Position numbers and translations under genes: made by a program. Under the pieces are notes generated by a model. The model ran no database searches and had not been told where the DNA came from. It was given only the letters and a program-made list of their open reading frames with translations. Positions 1 through 7,014 of a DNA stretch of 15,941 nt are shown here, in pieces (the stretch's first letter is position 1; each line of letters begins with the position of its first letter). This DNA comes from ZC4RG20 sp964518995 (lineage in GTDB: Bacteria; Pseudomonadota; Gammaproteobacteria; Steroidobacterales; Rariloculaceae), in the NCBI GenBank assembly GCA_964518995.1, contig CAZFJU010000089.1, forward strand, positions 1-15,941, read 5' to 3'.

Positions 1-672
1 GCCCCCAGCCTCGCGGATGATGAGCGCACCGGCCGCGATGTCCCATTTGCTGAGGCCAAGCTCCCAGAACCCGTCCACCCGTCCAGCGGCGACGTAGCAT
101 AGATCGAGCGCGGCAGCGCCCGGACGGCGCACGCCGGAGCTTTCGAGCATCACGGCTCGGAGCATCTCGAGGTACTGATCGACACGGCGATCGGTGAAGC
201 GATGAGGGAAGCCGGTCGCGATCAGGCTGCCCGCGAGGTGTTGTCTGCGGCTGACGCGGATGCGGCGGCCGTCGAGCTGCGCGCCTTGGCCGCGCGTCGC
301 CGTGAAGATCTCCTGCCGCAGCGGATCGTAGACGACGGCGTGCTGCAGCTCGCCGCGGTGCGCGACCGCAATCGACACGGCGAAGACGGGGAAACCGTGC
401 ATGTAGTTGGTGGTGCCATCGAGCGGATCGATGATCCAAGTGTAATCGTGCTCACCGACAGCACCGCGCTCTTCCGCGAGGATGGCGTGCTCCGGGTAGT
501 GGTCTCGAATGACGCCGACGATCGTCTCTTCGGCCTGCAGATCGATTTGGGTGACGTAGTCGTGCCGCCCCTTGTCCGTAATCTTCAGCGTGTCGAGCTG
601 ATTCCATTGGCGAATCATCAATTCGCCTGCGCGTCGGGCGGCGCGGATGCCGATGTTGACCATACCGTTCAT
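1..672 (-). CDS. suhB: inositol-1-monophosphatase SuhB (3' end outside window)
   Basis: Reading the minus strand from the ATG at 672-670 gives 224 uninterrupted codons running off the left edge; the E. coli protein has 267, so about 43 residues are missing. The start MNGMVNIGIRAARRAG aligns with the E. coli N-terminus including the second Met, which favours 672 over 663. Inositol monophosphatase signatures are all present: metal-ligand Glu67 in AEE, IDPLDGTTN at 81-89 (Asp82, Asp85) and KWDIAAG at 209-215 (Asp211). The family hydrolyses inositol-1-phosphate with Mg2+; in enterics SuhB is also part of the Nus-factor complex that acts on rRNA transcription and folding. It is divergent from trmJ, the arrangement known from E. 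coli. No Shine-Dalgarno is obvious. Identification is firm; whether the Nus role holds here is inference. Confidence 0.96.
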   Translation of the reverse strand, partial: MNGMVNIGIRAARRAGELMIRQWNQLDTLKITDKGRHDYVTQIDLQAEETIVGVIRDHYPEHAILAEERGAVGEHDYTWIIDPLDGTTNYMHGFPVFAVSIAVAHRGELQHAVVYDPLRQEIFTATRGQGAQLDGRRIRVSRRQHLAGSLIATGFPHRFTDRRVDQYLEMLRAVMLESSGVRRPGAAALDLCYVAAGRVDGFWELGLSKWDIAAGALIIREAGG

Positions 673-740
673 AGCGGGGGCGGAGCGTAGAATAGTCGGC
701 GCCCTGTGACAAATCGAAAACGCGCCTGTTCCGAGTAAAT

Positions 741-1538
741 ATGCCCATCATGCAAGTTCCGGTCCGCATAGTTCTCGTCGAAACCACACATCCCGGCAAC
801 ATCGGCGCAAGTGCCCGTGCGATGAAAACGATGGGGCTGTCGGACCTCGCGCTGGTCGCGCCGCGCACGTTTCCGAGCGATGAGGCCACGGCGCGCGCAT
901 CGGGCGCGGCCGATCTGCTCGAGCAAGCCAAGCTACATCAGACGCTTGATGACGCGATCGCCGATTGCGCCTTCGTCGTCGGCACGAGTGCCCGCTCGCG
1001 CGGTGTCGAGTGGCCCTGCGCCGAGCCGCGCAGCGCGGCCGCGGCGCTGTGGGAGGCGATCGATGCCGGCAGTCGCGCGGCGATCGTTTTTGGCGGCGAG
1101 CAGTCCGGGCTGACGAACGAAGCGCTCGCCCGCTGCAATCTGCATGTGCAAATTCCGACGGCCGCGTTCTCCTCGCTCAACCTCGCGATGGCAGTGCAAG
1201 TGCTGTGCTATGAGCTGCGCCGAAGCGGGCTCGAGCGCACGGGGCAGCTGGCCGACCCGGAGCGCAGCGCGGCCGGCGCCGTTGAGCCTGCGACCGTCGC
1301 GCCGGGCCGCGCGCGCCTCGCGACCGCCGCCGAGCTCGAGCATTTTCACGAGCACCTCGAGCGGGTGCTGATCGAGGCGGGCTTCATCCATGAATCGCAT
1401 CCGCGTCAGTTGAAGCTCAAGCTGCGGCGTATCTTTCAGCGCGCGCGCCTCGACAAGAACGAGATCGACATCCTGCGCGGCGTGTTGACGAGCCTCGATC
1501 CGGCGCGCCGTCCGCCGCGCAGAAGGAGCACCCCATGA
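741..1538 (+). CDS. trmJ: tRNA (cytidine/uridine-32-2'-O)-methyltransferase TrmJ
   Basis: The 265-residue product is a SPOUT-class, SAM-dependent 2'-O-methyltransferase that modifies position 32 in the tRNA anticodon loop. Visible signatures are NIGASARAMKTMG at 20-32, the knot motif FGGEQSGLTNEAL at 117-129 and PTAAFSSLNLAMAVQ at 139-153, the SAM-binding deep trefoil knot. The C-terminal third (about 195-265) is the helical extension typical of TrmJ. Length is slightly above the E. coli protein (246). An ATG at 750 is an alternative start; 741 has GAG five bases upstream. Its stop overlaps the iscS start by 4 bp (ATGA), so translational coupling with iscS is likely. In E. coli, iscR lies between these two genes; here it does not. 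Confidence 0.95.
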   Translation: MPIMQVPVRIVLVETTHPGNIGASARAMKTMGLSDLALVAPRTFPSDEATARASGAADLLEQAKLHQTLDDAIADCAFVVGTSARSRGVEWPCAEPRSAAAALWEAIDAGSRAAIVFGGEQSGLTNEALARCNLHVQIPTAAFSSLNLAMAVQVLCYELRRSGLERTGQLADPERSAAGAVEPATVAPGRARLATAAELEHFHEHLERVLIEAGFIHESHPRQLKLKLRRIFQRARLDKNEIDILRGVLTSLDPARRPPRRRSTP

Positions 1539-2722
1539 CTGTGCATCGCACGCTATACCTTGATCATGCTGCAACGACCCCGGTGGATCCCGCGGTCGCG
1601 GAGGCGATGCTGCGCTGTCTCGGTGCGGACGGCGCGTTCGCGAATGCGTCGTCGAGCCACGCGCCCGGCCGCGCGGCGGCGCACGTGGTCGAGGGTGCGA
1701 TGCGCGCGGTGGCGGCGCGAATCGGCGCGCAGGCCGAGGATATCGTGTTCACGTCCGGCGCGACCGAGGCGAATAACCTTGCGATCAAGGGGCTGCTCGC
1801 CGCAGCGCCGGCCGCGCGGCGGCATGTGGTCACGACCCGCATTGAGCATAAGTCGGTGCTGGATACGGCGGCAGCGGTCGCCGCCGCGGGCGCGTCGGTC
1901 AGCTACGTCGGTTGCGGCGCCGACGGCATCGTATCGCCGGAGGAGATCGCCGCCGCGATGCGCCCGGAGACCGCGCTCGTCTCCGTCATGCGCGTGAACA
2001 ACGAAACCGGCATGATCCAGCCGACGGTCGAAATCGCGGAGATTTGCCGCGCACGCGGCGTGCCGCTGCATGTCGATGCCGCGCAAGCCGTCGGCAAGAT
2101 CGCCGTCGACGTGCAGCTCGAGGGCTATGCGCTGTGCTCGCTGACTGCGCACAAGATCGGCGGCCCTAAGGGCATCGGCGCACTGTGGATCCGGCCGGAC
2201 GTGGCGATTGTCCCGCTGGTGCACGGCGGGGAGCAGCAGCGCGGGCTTCGCCCTGGCACCGTTCCGACCCACCAGATTGCCGGCATGGGCAAAGCGTTCG
2301 AGCTCGCCGATCCAGCCGTCGAAGGGGTGCGCCTCGCCGCGCTGCGCGCGCGGCTGTGGCAGGCGCTCGAGCCCATCGCCGGCGCCTGCGTGAATGGTGC
2401 GCTCGAGCGCGGCGCACCGCACATTCTCAATGTCGCGTTTCCGGGCGTCGATGGCGAGTCGCTGCGTTTCGCGCTGCGCGATATTGCGGTTTCGGCCGGC
2501 TCTGCATGCATGTCCGACGATCCGGAGGCCTCTTACGTGCTGTCGGCCATGGGTCTCACTGATGCGGCTGCGACGAGCTCGATCAGGTTCAGTGTCGGGC
2601 GCACGACGACAAGCGAAGACATCGACGCCGCCGGCGCGCGGGTGCGCCAGGAGGTGGTCCGACTACGCGAGCTCGCGGACGGCGCGCCGGCGTGGTCCGC
2701 AACGCGCTGCCTGGGCGTCTGA
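1535..2722 (+). CDS. iscS: cysteine desulfurase, IscS type
   Basis: A 395-residue class V aminotransferase-fold PLP enzyme that removes sulfur from cysteine and passes it as persulfide to Fe-S and thio-modification partners. Seen in order: YLDHAATTPVDP at 8-19, FTSGATEANNLAIKG at 72-86, PLP-stacking His105 (TRIEHKSVLD), NNETG at 155-159, HVDAAQAVGK at 179-188 (Asp181, Gln184), the Schiff-base lysine Lys207 in AHKIGGPKGIGAL, RPGT at 239-242 and the catalytic-loop Cys325 in SAGSACMS. The protein is nine residues shorter than E. coli IscS and ends in a different sequence: the conserved tail that contacts IscU is not recognisable after about residue 383. Start overlaps the trmJ stop (ATGA). It is followed after 37 bp by an IscU-like gene. 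An IscS assignment is well supported; the true partner is uncertain. Confidence 0.93.
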   Translation: MTVHRTLYLDHAATTPVDPAVAEAMLRCLGADGAFANASSSHAPGRAAAHVVEGAMRAVAARIGAQAEDIVFTSGATEANNLAIKGLLAAAPAARRHVVTTRIEHKSVLDTAAAVAAAGASVSYVGCGADGIVSPEEIAAAMRPETALVSVMRVNNETGMIQPTVEIAEICRARGVPLHVDAAQAVGKIAVDVQLEGYALCSLTAHKIGGPKGIGALWIRPDVAIVPLVHGGEQQRGLRPGTVPTHQIAGMGKAFELADPAVEGVRLAALRARLWQALEPIAGACVNGALERGAPHILNVAFPGVDGESLRFALRDIAVSAGSACMSDDPEASYVLSAMGLTDAAATSSIRFSVGRTTTSEDIDAAGARVRQEVVRLRELADGAPAWSATRCLGV

Positions 2723-2747
2723 CAGGGCCGGCCCTTTCCGCTAAACT
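2719..2747 (+). promoter_or_regulatory. candidate sigma-70 promoter for iscU-like/iscA
   Basis: CTGACA at 2719-2724 (5 of 6 to the -35 consensus) and TAAACT at 2742-2747 (4 of 6 to the -10) are separated by exactly 17 bp. The -35 overlaps the iscS stop codon. Transcription would start near 2754, only about six bases before the chosen ATG, so a leaderless or nearly leaderless transcript is implied. No Shine-Dalgarno is visible before that ATG, which fits. Seen in sequence; activity is inference. Confidence 0.5.
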
Positions 2748-2759
2748 GCTGACTTGGCA

Positions 2760-3149
2760 ATGGATTACAGCGTCGAGGTCGAGCGGCGGTTCGGCTCGCC
2801 GGCAGCGGGTGGGCACCTATCCGGCAGCGGCTACGATGTCGCCGGTGAGGCCGAGGACCGCACTTTGAACGTCTGGGTGCGGTTCGAGGTCCAACTGTGC
2901 GGTGGGACGATCCGCAATGTTCGCTTTCGGGCTTTCGGCTGTCCGCATACTATTGCGGCCGCGAGCTGGATCGCGGAGTCGCTGCGGGGAGCACCCGTCG
3001 CGAGCCTGCGCCGGCTGGATATCGAAGGTTTGCAGCGGGAATTGAACGTCCCGAAAGAAAAGCTCGGCAAGCTGCTCAGGATCGAGGATGCGGTTCTGAT
3101 CTGCGCCGAGCGATCGGCTTGCGCGGCAGCGACGCGCGCCGATAGTTGA
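2760..3149 (+). CDS. degenerate IscU/NifU-N-like Fe-S scaffold homologue
   Basis: A 129-residue protein with the IscU N-terminal-domain layout: MDYSVEVERRFGSP resembles the IscU start (MAYSEKVIDHYENP), and RNVRFRAFGCPHTIAAASWI at 52-71 matches the region around E. coli Cys63, giving Cys61 here. The other two cluster ligands are gone. Where IscU has ACGD (Cys37, Asp39) this protein has AEDR near 31-34. Where IscU has the HscA motif LPPVK followed by His105-Cys106 it has LNVPKEK, then Gly-Lys at about 103-104. Other cysteines (47, 115, 121) are not at known ligand positions. The ATG at 2760 is chosen because it aligns with the family start; an in-frame TTG lies at 2754. It sits between iscS and iscA, so a role in sulfur transfer or cluster assembly is likely, but canonical [2Fe-2S] scaffolding is doubtful. 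Fold membership is confident; function is open. Confidence 0.8.
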   Translation: MDYSVEVERRFGSPAAGGHLSGSGYDVAGEAEDRTLNVWVRFEVQLCGGTIRNVRFRAFGCPHTIAAASWIAESLRGAPVASLRRLDIEGLQRELNVPKEKLGKLLRIEDAVLICAERSACAAATRADS

Positions 3150-3167
3150 GCACCGAGGGAAGTCATT

Positions 3168-3491
3168 ATGGCGATATCACTCACTCCGAGCGCCGCACAG
3201 CGCGTCAAGAGCTATCTCGAGAAGCGGGGCAGCGGCGTCGGCCTGCGTATCGGCGTGAAGCGCACGGGCTGCTCCGGTTGGGCCTATATGATCGACTATG
3301 CCGATGCGATCGAATCGAGCGACGTGGTCTTCGAAGAGGCCGACGTGAAAGTCATCGTCGATGAAAAAACCCTCGCGCTGATCGACGGCACCGAGGTCGA
3401 TTTCGTCAAGGAGGGCCTGAACGAGGCCTTCAAGTTCCGCAATCCGAACACCAAGGGCGAGTGCGGGTGCGGTGAAAGCTTCAGCGTTTGA
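3168..3491 (+). CDS. iscA: A-type Fe-S carrier protein IscA
   Basis: At 107 residues it has the same length as E. coli IscA, with the three invariant cysteines at the same positions: Cys35 in GCSGWAY, Cys99 and Cys101 in GECGCGESF. A-type carriers bind iron or an Fe-S cluster between subunits and deliver it to apo-targets, especially [4Fe-4S] proteins. A clear Shine-Dalgarno GAGGGA (3155-3160) lies seven bases before the ATG. It follows the iscU-like gene by 18 bp and is probably co-transcribed with it. ErpA or SufA are possible alternative names for a lone A-type protein, but position in the isc locus favours IscA. RlmN, encoded just downstream, is a typical Fe-S client. Confidence 0.93.
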   Translation: MAISLTPSAAQRVKSYLEKRGSGVGLRIGVKRTGCSGWAYMIDYADAIESSDVVFEEADVKVIVDEKTLALIDGTEVDFVKEGLNEAFKFRNPNTKGECGCGESFSV

Positions 3492-3589
3492 GGGCGCTGC
3501 TCTCGGCTGCACGCGCGGGTCGATTCTCCGAGGCGGGTGCTGAGCGCGGCGGCTTTTCTTTTGGGATGGCTGTCCATAACAGGTGAACG

Positions 3590-4021
3590 ATGTCCACTGA
3601 GCGTACTCTTTCCATCATCAAGCCCGACGGGGTAGAGAAGAACCTGATCGGCGAGATCTATCGGCGCTTCGAGGAGGCCGGTCTGCGCATCGTCGCGGCG
3701 AAGATGCTCCGGCTGCGTCAGGACCAGGCCGAAGGCTTCTACGCCGTGCATCGCGAGCGTCCGTTCTTCAAGGATCTGGTCGCCTACATGACGTCGGGCC
3801 CGGTGATGGTGCAGGTGCTCGAGGGCGAGAACGCCGTGCAGAAGAATCGCGACCTGATGGGGGCGACGAATCCCGCCAATGCCGCGCCCGGCACGATTCG
3901 TAAGGATTTCGCCGCGTCGATCGAGGAGAACGTCGTGCATGGCTCCGATGCGGCCGAGACCGCCGCGGTCGAGATCGGCTTCTTCTTCGGTGAGGCCGAC
4001 ATTTGTCCGCGAACGCGCTGA
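3590..4021 (+). CDS. ndk: nucleoside diphosphate kinase
   Basis: A 143-residue cytoplasmic kinase, the normal length, which transfers the gamma-phosphate of ATP to other (d)NDPs by a phosphohistidine intermediate. The signature ENVVHGSDA contains the phosphorylated His117; Lys11 in IIKPDGV and Asn114 are also in place, and the C-terminus FFFGEADICPRTR is standard. A Shine-Dalgarno AGGTGA ends four bases before the ATG. The 98 bp between iscA and ndk contain a T-rich run (about 3554-3562) but no stem strong enough for me to call a terminator. The last 19 bp overlap the rlmN start, so the two are likely translated from one mRNA; ndk-rlmN adjacency is also known from E. coli and relatives. Confidence 0.97.
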   Translation: MSTERTLSIIKPDGVEKNLIGEIYRRFEEAGLRIVAAKMLRLRQDQAEGFYAVHRERPFFKDLVAYMTSGPVMVQVLEGENAVQKNRDLMGATNPANAAPGTIRKDFAASIEENVVHGSDAAETAAVEIGFFFGEADICPRTR

Positions 4022-5106
4022 TCATCGAAGCCGCCGGCGGCGGCCGCAAGGTTAACTTGCTCGGCCTGCCGCCGGAGCGTCTCGCCGAGTTCCTCGTCTC
4101 GCTCGGCGAGAAGCCTTATCGTGCGCGTCAACTCATGCGCTGGCTCTATCAGCGCGGAGCCGCCGGCTTCGCCGACATGACCGATTTGAGCGTGAAGCTT
4201 CGCGATCGGCTCGAGGCCGTCGCGGAGATATCGACGCCGCGTGTTCTGAGTCACGAGCATTCGGCGGACGGCACGCGCAAGTGGCTGCTCGATGTCGGCG
4301 CGGGGCAAGCGGTCGAGACGGTATTCATCCCCGAGCCGAATCGCGCCACGCTGTGCATCTCGTCGCAGGCCGGTTGCGCACTCGACTGCGCGTTCTGCGC
4401 GACCGGCCGTCAGGGCTTCAACCGCAACCTCGACATCGCGGAGATCGTCGGCCAAGTGGTGCACGCCCGTCGTGAGGTGGCGCCGGTCGAGATCACCAAC
4501 GTGGTGTTCATGGGGATGGGCGAGCCGCTCGCCAATTACCGTAACGTCCTGCCCGTGGCCCGGCTGCTGCTCGACGATCTCGCGTTCGGCTTGTCGCGCC
4601 GCCGCGTGACCATTAGCACCGCAGGGCTTGTGCCGCAGATCCTCAAGCTCGCCGAGGACTGCAATACCGCGCTCGCCGTCTCATTGCACGCGCCAACCGA
4701 CGCGCTGCGCGACCGGCTTGTGCCCATCAATCGAATTCATCCTATCGCCGAGCTGCTCGACGCCTGCTGGCGTTACGCCGAAGGCTTGGCCAGCCGCCAG
4801 ATCACGTTCGAGTATGTGATGCTGGACGGCGTCAACGACGGGCTCGCCGAGGCGCGGCAGCTGGTCCGGCTGCTGAAGGGCCGGCCGGCCAAAGTCAATT
4901 TGATCCCGTTCAATCCCTTTCCAGAAGCGGGTTTTGCGTGCTCCGCCCCTGAAGCGATCGACCGTTTCTGGCAGACTTTGCGCTTCGCCGGGATCGTCGC
5001 GACGATTCGACGGCCGCGCGGGGACGACATCGCGGCGGCTTGCGGTCAGCTCGCGGGCCGCGTCCACGATCGGCGACGCGTGCGCCTTGGCGAAAAGCTC
5101 GGCTGA
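4003..5106 (+). CDS. rlmN: dual-specificity 23S rRNA/tRNA adenine-C2 methyltransferase RlmN
   Basis: A 367-residue radical-SAM enzyme that methylates C2 of A2503 in 23S rRNA and A37 in some tRNAs. The cluster motif CALDCAFC gives Cys125, Cys129 and Cys132; the two mechanism cysteines are Cys118 (RATLCIS) and Cys347 (AACGQLAG). MGMGEP at 170-175 is the SAM-binding GEP motif. Start chosen: TTG at 4003, inside ndk, with GAGG (3992-3995) seven bases upstream; it preserves the conserved RKVNLLGL segment, while the next in-frame start would delete it. The gene therefore overlaps ndk by 19 bp. It depends on a [4Fe-4S] cluster, so it is a plausible client of the isc genes just upstream. pilF follows. 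Confidence 0.96.
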   Translation: MSANALIIEAAGGGRKVNLLGLPPERLAEFLVSLGEKPYRARQLMRWLYQRGAAGFADMTDLSVKLRDRLEAVAEISTPRVLSHEHSADGTRKWLLDVGAGQAVETVFIPEPNRATLCISSQAGCALDCAFCATGRQGFNRNLDIAEIVGQVVHARREVAPVEITNVVFMGMGEPLANYRNVLPVARLLLDDLAFGLSRRRVTISTAGLVPQILKLAEDCNTALAVSLHAPTDALRDRLVPINRIHPIAELLDACWRYAEGLASRQITFEYVMLDGVNDGLAEARQLVRLLKGRPAKVNLIPFNPFPEAGFACSAPEAIDRFWQTLRFAGIVATIRRPRGDDIAAACGQLAGRVHDRRRVRLGEKLG

Positions 5107-5270
5107 GCGCCGACGTTCGGCAGTACTGGCGCTGAACCGGCGATTGGCGCATCGAGTGAGGCGTCAACAGGAGATTGATGCGTGACGGTGGCAACGACGT
5201 GCAAAGCAGCGTGGGCGTGCAGGGCGCCGCGTACTGCTCTTCGCCCGTCCTGCGCAGGTTTGTGCCGGCC

Positions 5271-6044
5271 ATGAGCGCCGTCGGCCGCGCCTTTCGCACT
5301 GCCGTCATGCTCTTCGCGCTCGGCGTGCTGCTCGGCGCCTGCGCGACCGCCGGCGGGCGTTCCACGTCCGGCTCGGAGGCCGCGCAGGCGAATCTCAATC
5401 TCGGCGTCGCGTATCTTCGCCAGGGGCGGCCGGATCTCGCGGTCGACAACCTGCAGCGCGCACTGAGTCTCGATCAGCGGTTGGCGCCCGCGCACAACGC
5501 GCTCGCGCTCGCGCATGATCAGCTCGGTAACGTCGACGATGCCGAGCGACATTACCGCAGAGCGCTCGATCTGCAACCGGCCGATCCGGCGATTGCGAAC
5601 AGCTACGCCGTGTTCCTGTGCCGGCGCGACCGCTGGAGCGATGCCGAGCCGTATTTCCGCCGTGCGATCGCGAGCCCGCGGTATGCGACGCCGGCTGCCG
5701 CGTTGACCAACGCGGGCAATTGCGCGCGCAGCGCCGGTGATCTCGACGGCGCTGAAGCCTATTTCCGCGAAGCCCTCAGCCGGGACGGCGCGTTTCCCGA
5801 TGCGCTCATCGGCATGATGGAGCTTGCGTACAGCCGCGAGAATTACCTGCAGTCGAGAGCTTTCATGCAGCGCTACCTCGATGCCCGTCCCGCCAGCGCC
5901 GAGGTGCTGCTGCGGTGCTATACCATCGAGACGAATCTCGAGGACCAAGCCGCGGCCGAGCGATGTGCACAACGGCTCCGCGCCGAGTTCCCGCAATCCC
6001 CAGAGGTTGCACAGCTTCGAGTGTTCGAACGCGATGCGCGATGA
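5271..6044 (+). CDS. pilF: type IV pilus biogenesis lipoprotein PilF/PilW (TPR)
   Basis: With the start at the ATG 5271 the product has 257 residues and begins with a lipoprotein signal peptide: charged MSAVGRAFR, hydrophobic TAVMLFALGVL, lipobox LLGAC with Cys24. About six tetratricopeptide repeats follow (roughly 39-72, 73-106, 107-140, 141-175, 176-209, 210-243), as in the outer-membrane pilotin PilF/PilW, which assists assembly of the PilQ secretin. An in-frame ATG at 5178 has a better Shine-Dalgarno (CAGGAG, 5168-5173) but would put the lipobox at residue 55, unlikely for a signal peptide. Location between rlmN and rodZ is the classic pilF position. The stop lies inside the start of rodZ (11-bp overlap). 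Family certain; exact start moderately sure. Confidence 0.9.
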   Translation: MSAVGRAFRTAVMLFALGVLLGACATAGGRSTSGSEAAQANLNLGVAYLRQGRPDLAVDNLQRALSLDQRLAPAHNALALAHDQLGNVDDAERHYRRALDLQPADPAIANSYAVFLCRRDRWSDAEPYFRRAIASPRYATPAAALTNAGNCARSAGDLDGAEAYFREALSRDGAFPDALIGMMELAYSRENYLQSRAFMQRYLDARPASAEVLLRCYTIETNLEDQAAAERCAQRLRAEFPQSPEVAQLRVFERDAR

Positions 6045-7008
6045 CGAGCCGACATTGCCGGAAGGCGCCATTGTCTCGGCGGCACGACCCGGCATAGGTG
6101 AGGCGCTCCGGACGATGCGCGAGCGCCGCCGCGCGAGCGTCGATTACGTCGCGGAGCTGTTGCGGTTGGAGCCGCGCGTCATCGTGGCGCTCGAGGAGGA
6201 GCGCTTCGAAGCGATCGGTGCGCCGGTATTCGTCAAGGGCCACTTGAAACGTTATTGCGAGCTGCTCGGCCTCGACCCCGCGCCGTTGCTCGACGAGCTG
6301 CGTGAGCGGCTCCGAGACGAGGACCCGCCGCTGCAGGCGCGCCGCTCGGCCGAGGAGGGCCCCCGCCGGCCGAACTTGGCGTGGCTTGGCGTGGTAGCTG
6401 TCGGCTTGGCGGCGCTGGTCGCGCTGGCGCTATGGCGGCTCGGCGGGCCGGGCTCGACCGCGAGCGTCGAAATGCCGGCGCCGGCGAGCGTCGAAGCGCC
6501 GGTCGCCGCGGAGCGGGCGGATGGCGGTACACCGCCAGCCGCCGCCGCGCAGCCCGTTACCGCTCCGTCCGCCGCCGCACCGGCCGCCAATCGCATCGCG
6601 GCGCCACAGCCGGCTGCAACCTTGAATCGCACCGAAGTGGAAGCGGCCGAAGCCGCCGAAGTGTCCTATGCCGGCGAAGCAGTCGAAGCCGCCGAAGCAG
6701 TCGAAGCCGCCGAGGTGTCCGAGCTCGCCGCAGCGGTCGAAGCGTCCGAAGCGTCCGGCGGGCTCGAAATCGAGCTCCGCTTCGTGGAAGATTCGTGGAC
6801 CGAGGTGACCACGGCCGGCGGCGAGCGCCTGTTCTACGGGCTCGGCCGCGCCGGCGCTGAAGAGCGGATCCGCCACGACGGCGAGATCCGTATCCTGCTC
6901 GGCAATGCGGATGGTGTCGTAGTGCGCGTCGATGGCGAACCTTTTGCGTATCCCGGGGGCAGCCGCAGCGGTGCTCTCGCGCGTTTCCGCTTGTCTCCAC
7001 AGAATTGA
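6034..7008 (+). CDS. rodZ: cytoskeletal/cell-shape protein RodZ
   Basis: A 324-residue bitopic inner-membrane protein. Residues 20-90 form the cytoplasmic helix-turn-helix domain (GIGEALRTMRERR, then FVKGHLKRYCELLGLDP) that in RodZ binds MreB. One membrane helix lies at about 115-134 (LAWLGVVAVGLAALVALALW). A Pro/Ala- and then Glu/Val/Ala-rich linker spans about 138-242. The C-terminal DUF4115 domain covers about 245-320. RodZ links MreB to the elongasome and sets rod shape. The ATG at 6034 overlaps the end of pilF by 11 bp. The linker contains a tandem 18-bp duplication (separate entry). In E. coli ispG comes next; here hisS follows after 6 bp. Confidence 0.93.
   Translation: MRDDEPTLPEGAIVSAARPGIGEALRTMRERRRASVDYVAELLRLEPRVIVALEEERFEAIGAPVFVKGHLKRYCELLGLDPAPLLDELRERLRDEDPPLQARRSAEEGPRRPNLAWLGVVAVGLAALVALALWRLGGPGSTASVEMPAPASVEAPVAAERADGGTPPAAAAQPVTAPSAAAPAANRIAAPQPAATLNRTEVEAAEAAEVSYAGEAVEAAEAVEAAEVSELAAAVEASEASGGLEIELRFVEDSWTEVTTAGGERLFYGLGRAGAEERIRHDGEIRILLGNADGVVVRVDGEPFAYPGGSRSGALARFRLSPQN
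6676..6711 (+). repeat. perfect 18-bp tandem duplication in the rodZ linker
   Basis: Two identical copies of GAAGCAGTCGAAGCCGCC stand at 6676-6693 and 6694-6711, encoding EAVEAA twice. Related, less exact units extend the low-complexity tract from about 6634 to 6750 (protein 201-242). The tract looks like the product of replication slippage in a periplasmic linker where length is tolerated. Confidence 0.9.
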
Positions 7009-7014
7009 GGAATC

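Noticed and set aside
673..740. Divergent promoters between suhB and trmJ
   Set aside because: The minus strand has a TATTCT and a TTGTCA but only 12 bases apart; the plus strand has GTGACA without a properly spaced -10. A promoter must exist here but I cannot place it.
3492..3589. T-rich run after a GC-rich stretch between iscA and ndk as an intrinsic terminator
   Set aside because: The only complementary arms I find (GCGCT/AGCGC) are short and far apart; no compact stem precedes the T-run.
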